From Undaria pinnatifida (lineage: Eukaryota; Sar; Phaeophyceae; Laminariales; Alariaceae): DNA of 64,000 nt. This document shows, one piece after another, positions 25,001 through 39,000 of this stretch (within the stretch, counting starts at the first letter, position 1; every line of letters begins with the position of its first letter). The notes beneath the pieces are model-generated. The model saw only the letters and a program-made list of their open reading frames with translations. It was not told the DNA's origin and did not search any database. The position numbers and the translations under genes were made by a program. The stretch spans positions 1,512,501 to 1,576,500 of the forward strand of contig JABAKD010000036.1 of assembly GCA_012845835.1 (NCBI GenBank), in the 5' to 3' direction.

Positions 25001-28000
25001 AATCGCTGAGCTCTTACTTGTGCTACCCCCTCCCCCACCATCTCCACGAACCCATTTTCGCCCACATATGCGGCTACAGCTGCGACCGCGGCTACTCCGG
25101 CCCAATCGCGGCCGCTCGCCCCCCTCCCCCTACGTAAACCTCAGCGCCTGTGACCTCGCGGGCACAGCGGGCCAACCCATGCGTCCGCGGTGACGTCTGG
25201 GACCACTACATTCCAGCTGCCGCCGCCGGCCGAGCCGGGGACCACAACTTTCCAGGTGCCACTGCCAGCCCAGCCCTCACCCCCCCCTACGCCCTTGGCA
25301 CCCTTACGACCGACGGTTTTACCGCTCCCCGGGTGGAGTCGGTGGGGGTGGGTGTTGGCTCAGGGGAGCAGAGACTGGAGGGCAATGGTGTTCGGGGGCA
25401 GAGCAGTCTCGGGAGGTTAGAGCCAAAGCCTTCGCGAAAGTCCATAAATATCCGGCCTAGCAGGAGGCAGAGCAGTCTCGGGAGGTCAAAGCTAAAGCCT
25501 TCGCGACAGTCCGTAAGTATCCGGCCTAGCAGATTCCGTCCACGCCAACACGTCTTGTCGTTGGCGAATGGGTGGTCGGCCTTGTAGCCGATGCCCCAGA
25601 TGAGGTCGTACGGGCTGGCCTCGGCGATGTGCTTCTCGCCTGTTGCCGCTAGCGCTCGTTGTAGGTCCGGGTTCTGGCTGAAATTGCAGAAGTGGGTGTT
25701 GAGGGATATGTCGTAACGGTGTCGCTCCCAGCACTCCTGGTCGAAGCCGGACACGATTCGTCCAGGACATTTTGTTTGGCGGGGGCAGGGGTGGTTATGA
25801 TGCGGAGCTCGGCCGATCGCGGTGTCGCCCAAGAGCGCAGGCTTCTGCGCCATCATCTACTGCGACGCCAGCCTCGACGGCTAATGAGCATCACCCCCAC
25901 GCTCTCACTCCTTTCCTCCCGAGCTTCTGCTAGCTCTGCGCCAGTAATATGATCTACCAAGAAGAACCGGTGCTGTTTCCACGCGAAGCTGACACCCCTG
26001 CGTCCCTTCCCTCATGCCCAAGGGTGTTACCTCTTACCTTTACATGCGGCGAAAGAGGGGCTGTACCACGTTTTTTCCGTTCTCGTTTCTGGATGGCGAG
26101 GCTTATTGTAACCCAAACTCGTCAGGATGCCGTTCTTGTTTTGCAATACCGGTACGTAGCCCTTTTTTTTTACGTATTCGTTTTTGGATGACTAGGCTCG
26201 TTAACCCAAAGCTGTCAGGACGCCTCATGCTTGTTTTTTCGCAATATTGTTATTTGTTTTGTGTAGCTAAGCCGTGGTTTTGTTCATCGACCATTGCTTT
26301 TTTCGGTTCTCTCAAAAAATGTTTTGGTTTAAGTGCAGAGCTCATTATAACCCTTTTAACCCTTTTAGCACCGCACTCCCGACATGGGGACAGAACACTT
26401 GGAGTTTGACTAGGGTAATTTTTAAGGCTTTTTACCGGTCATGACCCGGCCATCGGGTCGGGTCAAGAGCCTTTTCAAGGTTTTCAAGTATCGAGGATCG
26501 GCCCGGGTCACCCTGACCCAATCCGACTGGTATGGTATACCGAGAAGGGATCTGACCCGTGAAAAGGCCGAGGTGTTTTTAGGAGTCGGAAATGAGCTAT
26601 GTGACCGCCCTCGGAAGGAAAATGTTGGTACATCTCTATCGTAGCCTGTGTCGTACCTGGTATATGTCTCGCACTTTGCTTCAGTAGGCAATCCCTTAAA
26701 ACTCTTGACGATTCGTACCGTACAGTAGAGTAGGTACAAAGGCACTACGAACGGTAGGGAAGGGATATCCCCCTTCTCTCGGTAGATTGTTTTGGGCCAC
26801 TCGCTTGAGTGGCTCTGACATTCGTTGGCGAACCTAGCAATAGTGTTACCAAGGGTGTTGTTTTTATTGATGATGACGTTTTGTTGCTGATATTCACCCT
26901 GGCAACATGCATACAACTTGTACTAATATAAAGTACGGAGTAACATCTTTTATACTTCAGTAATATATATTGAAAGGATGATGCGTCTGTAAAAACGAGC
27001 GGCCGGTGTTTCACGCAGCTAGCAAGAATGACTATCGACCCCAATTTTATCGAACTCACAGCTGACGTATTCAGAATCTTCTAAAATAACTCCCGTGGCA
27101 GCGACCTCGGCAATCTAAGGTGCAGGGTAGCCACTCCACCGGTAGATGGAACCCCCCCCCGTTTCGTTGACATTAGTAAAGCGTGGGCAAAGGGCAGACC
27201 TTCTGAGCACCTTACGGAAAGTCAGCTATGTCGCAAAATCGACATACAGCGTCGGCAAACTCCAAGGAATCATCCCGAGCCAGGGGTGCAGCAGAAGTTT
27301 CTAAGAAGTTTCTGACCTCCTAACACGGGGAGCTCAATATCTCACCATCACCGTCATCACCCGTAACATGATTTAGAAGGCATTCGTTCGCAGCACCCGG
27401 CCAACTTTTCTATGCGTTTTTTTTTTTATTTCTTTTCACGTTGAAAAAACCAAATGTATTCCCCGGCGAATGTCCACGCCGTTTTTTCGATTCAGACGAT
27501 GAAATTTTGCACACTTCTTCTATGTGCCCTTGCAAAGATCTCACGCGATAGAGTTTTTTTTTTCGCCTGTTTTTTCGTCAGTCAAGATTTTTTTGATAAT
27601 GTGGATCACCTTAGCCCAATTTTTTGGGCGAAAAAGAAAAGAAAAGAAAAATGCCCCGCGGGTCAGGCCTCGGGATGGGCATGTAGAACAAGTGTGCAAA
27701 AATTTCAGGATCTTATCTCAAAACGGCGTGGACATCTGGACTTTTTTTGTGCGTAAAAATGAGTAAAATATACGTTATTTTCTTCAGATACTTGGTTTTA
27801 GCGTAGGATCCAGTTTCAAAAACGGCGTGAACATTTTGACTTCTGTGCGTAAAAATGAGTAAAAGATGCGTTATTTTCTTCAAATGACTTGGTTTTAGCG
27901 TAGGATCCAGCTTTTTTGCTAGATTTTGCTTAATGTTGAACACAGGCAGGTCAGGTCTTCGATTTTTGCGCAAAAAATTCTACAGATATGCCTTGGAATA

Positions 28001-31000
28001 CGTCCAACCGGATCGTGCAAAATGCGGCGCAATTTGTTTTTCGCCCTCGCTGGGAAAAAGCCTGAATATTATTGAAAAAAATGAAGGCCTGTTATTGGTC
28101 GATACGAGTTTCGCTCCTAGAGAGACAGCCCAAGGCCGGTAAAAAAAAACATGGCCACGCCACCCTCTTCCGCTATTATTAATAACATACATGGGGGTCA
28201 ACATGATACCAAATATTCACTCTTTGACTCGATATTGCAAGCGGTATTCGTGGGGGAGAGAGAATTTGGGTTTTATTACTTGAACCAGCCTGTAGTCTGA
28301 AAACGGAGACAGTCGTCAATTTGATCGTACTATCCGGTAGTTCGACGCTTGACGGAGCTTAATCGGTCCGAAACATTGGTTAACCCGAATATGCCACCTT
28401 TTCCGTGGGATGGTTCGAAAATGTCGTTACAACGGTGCTTACAAACGCCGGTCTTTGGAAGCACCTTTTCGAACGTCAATAGTCACGACAAGAGATCACA
28501 AAACGTGGGCAAATCCGCACGTTTTGTGATATTTGACGCGCCAGGAGGTGCTCAGAAGGTCAGTTTTTTGCCCACCTTTTATTCTTGAGCGAACTAGGGG
28601 GATCCCGTCCCCACCCGTGTCGCGCGGGTAGACCTAACCCACGGAAAAAATACAAACAGCATGGCTTTTCCTGGGTCATGATTCGGGTTAGGGTCAGGTG
28701 AAGAGGTGTTCAAAAAGTCGCGGGTCGAGTCGGGATGGGTCAGGAGGTGTTTAAAATCTGACGGTGTGACGGTGTGACGGGTTGGGTGGGGCCCGGGGTC
28801 GGATCAGGAGGTTTTCCAAATATCTCCCTACCCAACTTCTACCCAAACGAAGTCGGTACATCGCAAACACCCTATTGTTGGGCAAGAGTATCGTTAGACA
28901 GAATCTCGTATAATTTGTCGACCAGGATAACTTGTTAGGGAGAACAACCTACACCAAAATAAATTGTGCCGTGCTCCAACGTCCTCCAAATGCATTCCCT
29001 GTGCTTCTTGGTACCTATTACAAAGCACCTAAAAAGAGGTTATTAATAGCTCATTGGAACATGCTGCTTATACCGCAGCATCAGGTTAGCTCAGAGCTCA
29101 TTGGAACACGAGGCTTACACCGCAGCAACAGCAGTAATGTTTTTGTTAATGGAGACCTATTAATATGTATCACATTTCATTACTAGTATCCGAAAATCCC
29201 AGAAATCATGTCCCGGTATTTTTTTTTTTATAACGGTGCCTTCAGCTGCCTATCTGCCTAATAGTACCCCCCCCCCCCTTCCCCCTCCCTACCCATAAAA
29301 AAACTTGCATATGGTGCCGTGTGCACAAGAAAGACTGTAGCGCTTCTTATATATCTGTCCAATGTTGACGCTTCTCGCCCCCCACCCCTCCCCCCCCCTC
29401 CGTACCTCTCGAAAACCTTACCGGTGGTGCAGTACATACGAGAAAGGCTGCAGCAGTTCTTTTTTTATCATGGATCTGATGTCTGATGTTGACACCTCTC
29501 CCCCCTCCCCCCCTCAACTGCCTCTGCCTGCTGTCCCCTCGAAACTTGCAGTACGTACGAGAAAGACTGCAGCTCTTCTTCAGGAAACACCTATACGCTG
29601 TCACGGTGTTCGATGGAGGTGTTGTTGAGCGGCCGACGGTTACGTTCCGAAAGCTCCTGACCTGCTCGGCCGTTCTGCAGTCGGCTCTCGCTCGAACCGA
29701 CATCGACTCCGCCGCAATTATTCGACAGGTGTGATTGGGGAGGGGGGGAGGGATGAGGTGTAGGGTAGAGCAGGGTAGGGTAAGGTAGCGTAAGGTAGGG
29801 TACGGTAGGGTACGGTAGGGTGCGATAGGTTAGGGTAGGGTAGAGTAGGGTAGGGTAGAGTAGATTAGGGTAGGACAAGGCAGGGGAGGGTACGGTAGGG
29901 TACGGTACGGTAGGTAGGGTACGGTAGGGTACGGTAGGGTGCGGTAGATACGGTAGGGTGGGATCTAACGATGGGTTAGGGTAGCGTATGATATGATATG
30001 GTGTGGTAGGGTGAGGTATGGCATGGCCTTGTATGGTACCCCGTGACGGTGTTCGATGAAGACGTTGTTGATCGGTCGACAGTTACGTTTAGAAATCTCT
30101 TTACCTGCTCGGCCGTCCTGCAGGTTCTGCAGTCGGCCCTCGCTTGACCCGACATTGATTCCATCGTGATTGTGTTACTGGTGTGATGGGATAGGGGAGT
30201 GGGGGTAAGGTGCAGTGAAGGGTAGGGTAGCAGGGTAGGTTAGGGTAGGGTAGGGTAGGGTAGGGTAGGGTAGGGTAGGGTAGGGTAGGGTAGGGTAGGG
30301 TAGGGTAGGGTAGGACCCGATTCAGTAGGGTGGCGTAGCGTAGGGTAGGGTAGGGTACGATAGGATAGGGTAAGGTGGGGTATGGTGCGGTATTGTAATG
30401 GAACTCTGTGACGATGTTCGAATGAGGCGTTGTTGAGAGGCCAACGGTTACCTGTAGAAACCTCTCGACCTGCTCGGCCGTCCTGCAGTCGGCTCTCGCG
30501 CGAACCACCATTGATTCCGCCGCAATTAAAGGACAGGTGTGATTGAAGGAGGTAGGGGGGTGGGGAGCGGGGTGGGATGAGGTACGTCATCGTTGAATCG
30601 GACCGATTGAGTATTCGATACGTACTCAGCTTGCTAGCTTCGTGGTAGGTCGGCCGCGGGCGTTATGCTCCTCGCGAAATTTTCTAAAATTGCTGTTATA
30701 CGCAACAGGTGCTGTTGGATGAGTGTAAGGATAGATCGTGCACCCACGGCAAGCCTAAGGGGTCGGAAAGAGTCGCATCGCCTACCCGTATCCCGAAATG
30801 CTACCACCCATTTTTCACCCCTGACCAAGCTGATGTATATGGTTTTTAATATATGTTCCTCGTGAAATTTAAAATATTCTCATGACTTGTATCAGGTGCT
30901 GCTGGATGAGTGCACGGATTGGTCGCGCATCCACGGCAAGTCTAAGGGGTCGGAAGGGGACGGAAGCGGGACGTCAAGGGGAAACGATGGGGGGCGCGGG

Positions 31001-34000
31001 CAGCAGAAGAACGTGCTAGACCACATTTCCAACTGGTAAGCGAGAGGGCTAAATTGGCTCTCCGGGTTCTCTCCGTTTGTTTCGCTTCTTCTCTACCCGT
31101 CGTATCCGGGGTTCTTGTCTTGGTGCGAGTCCAACCTCAACCGTACTGGCTCTATCCAATATGTGCCCCCCAACCAAACACGCCTCCTGTATTTAGTACC
31201 GCTCCACAAACCCTAGGTTTCCTACTTTCAATCTTCCACTGTGGTATATAGCTCGCCCTGCAAAAACGCCTTCCGATATATATTGTGGCAGTTTTTTAGG
31301 GTTGGTTGTGGATTGGTTGTAGCCTCGTGTTGAGTTACTTCCGGGTTGCCTTTGTGTTGTTGAAATAGGTTTGCTGCTGAAGGAAACATCTTGTCACCAA
31401 TTGTTACTTTGAACATTGATATGTGTGTCTACGTGTCCCTGCCTACACCTCCTTGCGGCTAGCCTGTACAGCTAGGCACGTGAGCCTTTTTGAAGGGAAC
31501 GTCACCCGGCGGGCAGAGCAGTGGTATCGTATACGAGTCGGCTTGACAAGGCTTCGTGTCTGTTCGGCTCTGTTTATGCTTGTTTGTTTCTTCTTATGGC
31601 TACGTGTGTCTCCTTATGGCTGTGCTGTGTTGCGCTAGGTACGTGAGCCTTTTGAAGGGAATGTCGCCCGGCGGGAAGAGCTGCGGCATCGTATACGTGC
31701 CAGCTCGACAAGGCTTCGTCTCGTCTTCAAGCGCCTCGCCTGGGGGAGGGCCGCCGGTCGGATTGTTCTTCGACCTACAGGAGCTTCGGGTGCGTTTGCT
31801 TGTTTCTTTTTTTTGTTTGTTGGTTAGGTAGCTTAGCTTGATTGCTTGTGTGTTCGTGTGTTTGTTTGTATTATTGGTTGTTCGCTTTGTTGGTTGATAG
31901 CATCCTTTTTTTTATCATTAGCTCCGGGTGCGTTTGCCCTCGTTTGTTTGTTTGACAGTTGATATCACGAGCACATCGACGATATTTTAATCACGACTAC
32001 GGGAACATTTAGGAGCCATCCCCGGGTTTCAGGCCTTGCTTGCTTGCTTGTTTGCCTGCTTGTTTGATGGCCTGCTTGCTTGTTGTCATTTTGTCATTGT
32101 ACTCTTGTTCACTATCGTGCGGTTGTTTTCGTGCTTGTTTTTCTTGTTGTTTTATTCGCTACCAGGCACTACATAGTTTTGTTTCGTTTGCAGGTCTGCC
32201 CGTCTGCGTGATTTTGTTTTCTCGGTTTTACTCGATCGCGGATTGCTCTTGTTTGATCTTTTACTCCTCTGTTTGCAAACTGCTTCGATGTGTTCCACCC
32301 AGGCTCTTTGCACTTTACTAGGCACCGGCGGCGCTCGTTCGGTGGAGAAGGCCGTGCTCGACTTCGTCGGCTCTCGAGTCCGAGAAATGCAGGTGACGCT
32401 TTTACCCCACCGTACTGGCTGCATCTGCAGTAGTTCTAACAAGCTGTCGGGACAGAAATTTCCCGGGAGATTATACTTCGTGTGGCCAGGAAAGCGAATC
32501 GTGGTCCGTACCTCGGGAGTTGCACGTTCGATGCGAGTGCTCAGAAGTATGCCTTTGGAACTCAAACGACCGTCTTGCGCTTCACAGGTCCCCACCCACT
32601 CCCCCCCCCCCTTTCGTCTCTTCCCCCCCCCCTCTGCTCTCCTCCCCTCTCCTCCCCTCCCCTCTCCTCTGCTCTCCTTCCCTCTCCTTTGCTGCCTGCC
32701 TTTGGCATCCTCCGGCACCTTTCGACACCCTCTGGTGCAACGTCGGCGCACTCGGGCGCAACAGCTGGTACTGACGTCGAAGCAAGTCGCCCTGGAGGAG
32801 TTTAAAGCAGCATACGCCACCAGCCACTGGGACGAAGCCCTACGAGCAGTCGGAAGTGAGTTGATATTCCGCAAGCGCTAGTCATCCTTGCTTGTGGGAA
32901 CAGCGTCTAAACTCTCTAAAATTGGATGCTGTCTAAATAATGAAATTGCCCGTGCTTATGAGACCAGTATCTCAACTTGCCGGGTTTTTTTCGTACGCCA
33001 TCAGCCACTGGGACCAAGCTTTACGAGGAATCGGAAGTGAGTGAAATTCCGTCAAATTCAACCATGCTTATGAGAAGGTATCTCCACCGACCGAAATATT
33101 GTTATTTTTTCATATCGCGCGGGCCACTGGGATGAAACCCTCAGCACAGTCGGAAGTGAGATCTCGTCGACATCACCAATTCGTCTATTCTTATGGGAGC
33201 AATAGTCTATGAAATCTTTCTTTTTTCACACACACCACGAGCGACTAGGACGAAGCCCTTCGAGCAATCGGAATTGAGTGAGATTCCGTCGAAATACCCA
33301 TGCTTATGGGAACAGCATATCAACATGCCCAAATCTAGTTTTTTCATACCTAGTAAGCCACGAGCCACTGGAACGAAAAGCCCTCCGCGCAATCGAAATT
33401 GAGTGAGCTCCCGCGGAAATAACCTAGTTCGAAGCACAGTAGGGACCCCGCAGTGAGGCGGTGGAGTGTGTTAGAGCAACATGACCGCTGTATTGGGGGA
33501 AGCCGTCTTCTTCAGGCCAGGTTTTGAGCGCAGCTCCCCAGTGACGCCAAGCGATTTTGACCGCCTTATGTCGGGATACTGCCTTACCCAGGCCGCCTTA
33601 TTGGGGGACCCGTATTCGATGTAGTCAATGTAGTTAGTTGGTTGGTTAAGAGTACGCATGCTACGGCAGGGGCACAGCTGTTTTTTTCTGAGGCATCTGA
33701 CCTGAGGAGCCCAATAATTCCCCCCATGAACCGAATTTGGAGCCATCCCACGGTAAGGGCGCAGCATATTTTAAGATTTTTCTGAGCTCCTAACATGAGG
33801 AGTTAGGCCAATATCTCACCCTAAACATGACTTCGAAGGCGTTCGTTCGCGCAACCCGACTAAGCTTCTGTGCCCTATTCCTAAAACATATTATACCCGA
33901 AAAAGATTGGACTGACCGGTAGTTCCTCACTGAAGGAGCTCAACCGTAACATTAACATTAACATTAACATTAACATTAACAATAGCATTAACATTAACAA

Positions 34001-35951
34001 TAGCATTAACATTAACATTAACATTAACATTAACATTAACATTAACATCAACATCAACATCAACATCAACATCAACATCAACATCAATATTAGCATTAAC
34101 ATTAACATAACACTAACATTAACACTAACGTTAACATTAACATTAACATTAACATTAACATTAACATTAACATCAACATTAACATCAACATCAACATCAA
34201 TATTAACATTAACATTGACATTAACATTAACATTAACATTAACATCAACATTTACACTAACATTAACATCAACATTAACATTAAAAATAACATTATTAAC
34301 ATTAACATTAACGTTAACATTAACATCAACATCAACATCAACATCAACATCAACATCAATATTAGCATTAACATTAACATAAAACTAACATTAACACTAA
34401 CGTTAACATTAACATTAACATTAACATTAACATTAACATTAACATTAACATTAACATCAACATCAACATCAACATCAACATCAACATCAACATCAACATC
34501 AACATCAACATAAACATAAACATCAATATTAACATTAACATTGACATTAACATTAACATTAACATTAACATTAACATTAACATTAACATTAACATTAACA
34601 TTAACATTAACATTAACATTAACATTAACATTAACATTAACATTAACATTAACATCAACATCAACATTAACACTAACATTAACATTAACATTAACATTAA
34701 CAATAACATTATGAACATTAACATTAACGTTAACATTAATATTAACATTAACAAAAGTGCACCCCCTACTGCGGGATGACCCTTTGAGATACACTAATGA
34801 TCCTGTGTGATGCGAGTGTGGTATCCTTGAGGGCGGTACCCCCGTTTAGTGCGGTGGTAATGGTTTGTCACGGCCTTTGCTCATCCTGCAGAGTACTACG
34901 AGTATTAATACGTTAATGCTGCTGTACTGCACCATTCCGGGATAGTGCGGGGTTCCACGTTAGTGCGGGTATCGCCGCCTGGCAAGGCACCGCACTCATG
35001 ACATGAGATACCACGGCTGTAAAGTGCAAGTGCAAGTCGATGACGATCCCATGGTCGAGGTATACTTGGAAGTATAACAATTACAGACAAAACTGTGAAC
35101 TCGTTTGGGCTGGTCTGTTACAGAGCCCCAAAATCCCTCCCTATACAAACTTCAAGTAGCATTGTCAAAAAAGGGTTTCCAGTACGGAAGGCGTTAACCG
35201 GTTATTTGCGCGTTAGCTTATTTCTTCTTGTTTTGTTTCAGTTTTTTTTCAATGTGTTATGGTTGTGCATGATAATAAGCACACACCCCGTTTGTGCTAG
35301 GTGCAAACATTGTCATGGGTCGTTGAAAACCCGATGTTCTCCGTCCCGGCATTGCAGGACTTGGACTATGGTCTTGAGACGGCGCCCATGCACGATAATG
35401 AGTATACCCCCCCCCCCCCCCCCCCCGCCTGGTTGGTGAAAACCCGACATGGTCCTTCCCGGCATTGCAGAGATGCGAAGGTTTATCCCCATACGACTAC
35501 GGCCATGAATAAATATCGAATACCCCCCCCCCTTTCCCCTTGCGCTGGTCTCCCCATCTCCGTGGGGACAGACAGCCAAACAGGAAGGCAATAAGATCGG
35601 TAAAAAAATACTTTGTAATATATGGAAGGATTTTTTTATGTAGTACGTGAAAGAAGCGTGAGTAGCGCCCACACATTGGAGGTGTCTTTGTTAGGACTAG
35701 GAACGGTGTTCCATCTTGAAAGGGATGCGTGGTCAATGGCCAAATGACTGAGGTAAGCAACAATCGAGTACCCTCCCCCCCCGCCTTGTCCCGTCGTGTT
35801 TATCCCCCCCTCTCCCTTTATGGTGCCCTCTCTCCCGCTTTACATGTTTGGTAGACTTGGATTCGTTCGTAGAAGACGCTATCTCCATAGGAAACGCGCT
35901 CACGCTGCGCCGCCTGCTCAATGAGGTAAGTGTTGTTGCTGTTGTTGTTGT

Positions 35952-36004
<53 letters not shown>

Positions 36005-39000
36005 TTGCTGTTGTTGTTGTTGATGATGCTGTCGCTGTCCCTGTTGCGGTTGGTGGTGTTGGTGGTGTTGGTGTTGGTGTTGGTGATCTTGCTGATGCTG
36101 TTGTTGTGGCTGTTATTTTCGGCTGTTATTGTTGTTCTTTGCGTAGCTGTAGCTCTTGTTGATATGGTTGTTGTCACACTTCACACATCCTGACAACTAT
36201 CATGACCCAATCTGTTTGTGTGTGTTTTTAAACAAGCATACCCTTCAGCTGTGAAGTCGCGGATTTCGTCGAAATTCATGTTTTGTGTCGGTGCAACTCG
36301 CCTTTGTCAACGTAGGCACTGGGCAGCGTGTACGAGGGAACAATGCCGTTCCTTAGGAAAACCGTCGACCTCGGCTGCAAGGCCATCGACGCCGGGGCGG
36401 GGGGACGGGGGATGGACGCCTTCAAGAGGCTGGCTGGAGACTTTGGTGAGTTTTTGCGCAATTGAATTACACTACGACTATATACTCGAGACCACTACTG
36501 CACAGTAGGACCTTTCGCTGCTGACGCGTGCTACGGTAGAGGTAACGTTTTTTTGCCACTCTATTTTCTGATGTGACCGGGCTCCTTAACCCAAAATCGT
36601 CGGGAAAATCACTCTTTTTTTGGAACATGGATTGTTGGTGTCCCTAGCCCATGGGTTTGGTATTCTATTTTCTGAAATGGCTGGGCTCCTTAACCCGAAA
36701 TCGTTGGAAAATTCGCTTTTTTGGGGAATATCGATTTTGGGTATATTTAGGCCATGGGTTTGTTGCTCGATGTTCTGAAATGGCTAAACTGACTGTGCTC
36801 CTTGGCCCAAAATCGTCGGAATGCCATTCTTTTCTAGGGAATATGGATTTTTGGTATACCTATCATCATAGCCAATGGGGTTGTTCGTCGGGTGGCACTC
36901 TCTGTTTACTCAAGACCAGTTTTTGCCTTTGAAGGCAACATGATTAAAAAAAAAAGTAATCCTCAAGAGGTTAGGAGCCTCGGAAAAAAATGGCGCACTT
37001 TTGCCGTAGCATGTGCCTACAATAGTATACAACATACTGTAAGAAAGTGCCCAATAGGAAGGTAATGCTGAGTTTTGGGCTGACGCGTAAGAAAATTGGT
37101 CTAAGAAATCGTGCTCACCGGCGAGCGCTACACTAAATCCTATATAATAGCCTATGCTCAGGTTTTTCAAGGGTGGTGTCACATCAAGAATCTGAGGCTC
37201 ATGACCAATACGATAACAGTTTCTTGTTGACGGGCCTGTACTGTACTCCTCAAGTGGTTAGGAGCCTCGGGCAAAAAAAATGGCGCACCTTTACCGTAGC
37301 GTGTGTTTACAGTATACAACATGCTGTCACTTTTCCCTGTCCTTCCCTTTCCTTCTTTCGACCAGGTCTGGAGTTAAAGCACGAAGACCACTCTCTGCTG
37401 CTGGCGTTGGACGGGTGCATCGACACGCCGGTGTGGTCGCTGCTTCCCTACGCCTTTGCGGCTTCCTTTTCGTCGGAGTCTTGGAGAAAGTGAGGCGTTT
37501 TTTTTGTCGTCTCTTGCTTTTGTATTATTTTTTTTTTTGGGGGGGGGGCGGGGGGGTTGAGCTCTCTTGTCCGAGTCCTGCAGAAAGTGAGGCGTTTTTA
37601 ACACCAGTTTTTATATAGCATTGCACCCAGTCAACAATCCATCCATCAAATCAATCAACAATCTATTGAATCAATCAAATCTATTAATAACCACCAATAC
37701 CCTTGTTGCCTTTTTTTTCTAGGGGGGGGGGGGGGCGGGGGTTGGGGGGACGGGGGGGGGTGGAACATAGAGGGGGGGGGGAGGAGGGGTATTTTCGAAG
37801 CGTGCCTGCTTGTCTTTTATGATTGCTATGTTTTTTGGGTGTGAATGGAGCGCGACTTCTTTCTCGTCGGAGTCCCGGAGACGTTGGAAGACGTTACGGT
37901 CTGCCTATTTTTTATATACCTGGTATATATATCTTTATTTTGGGGTGGGTGGGGGTGGAGCTCTCTCATCGGAGTCCTGGAGGAATTGAGGCGTTTTGGT
38001 CTCCCTGTGTGCCCCCTGATGGCTGTTGGTTCAAGCTTGGACCACTACCACATAAATTCGAAGCGCAGCACCTTGACAGTATCCCGTAGTAGGCCGAATG
38101 CAACACGTTTCTCCAATAAGTCCACACAACACGATGGCCCTCTTACCAAACCACACTCTCGCTCGTCGCGTCACATTATCGCTTGCACTCTTAGTTCTGA
38201 CCCGGTACGTGCTATACTTAATCGCGACATATTTCCGCTTGCACGCCTGATTGATACCTGCTATACCTAATTACAGGTGCGAATACGTGAGCCGTCTGGG
38301 CGTATTTAAGAACAACGAGCACGTCATCGTCACTACCATCATCGACCTCACCAAGGCGTTTTTTGGTGGGGGTGGGGTGGGGGGGGAAAGGGGACCCGCC
38401 GGTGGGGGAGAGTTGGCGGTTAAGCGGGCGCTGGAAGACTACGTCAAGATTGCCTCGTTTGTGCTGCTGCGACTCAAGATGAGGCAGCAGTTCACCGGGA
38501 GCGAGGGGTCCGGGTCGGCCCCGGGTTTCAAGTTTTTCTGCATGTACGCGTTTTTGGACAAGTTTGTGGAGCAGTGCCCGCAGGTGAGAGTGGTCGGGTG
38601 GATTTGAGTTGGAGAGAGGGCGGTGGAGCTGGGTTGGTTTGAGTTGGTCTTGCCGTCGTTTGATTGTTGTTGAGCTGAACCGTCGACCGATGTTTGACAA
38701 TCACCACGTTTACTCGGAGTGAATTCCTACCCTACTCTACTCTACCCTATCTTACCTTACCATACCGTTATCTGCCCTACCCTACCCTCGGTACACTATA
38801 CCCTACCCTAACCTACTCTACCCTACCCTACCCTACCCTACCCTACCCTACCCTACCCTGCCCTACCCTACCCTACCCTACCTTACCCTACCCTACCCTA
38901 CCCTACCCTACCCTACCCTAACCTACCCTACCCCACCCTACCCTACCCTACCCTACCCTACCACTCTGCCCTACCCTGCCATGCCTTACCTTGCCCTACC

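Noticed and set aside
32152-32881. 212-residue + and 240-residue - ORFs
   Set aside because: The + ORF runs through exons 21 and 22 and the intron between them. Homology and splice sites support the two short exons instead, and the - ORF is a shadow.
33881-34794. Long - strand Met/Leu and Asn/Val ORFs
   Set aside because: They are translations of the AACATT/AACATC satellite, with no non-repeat sequence.
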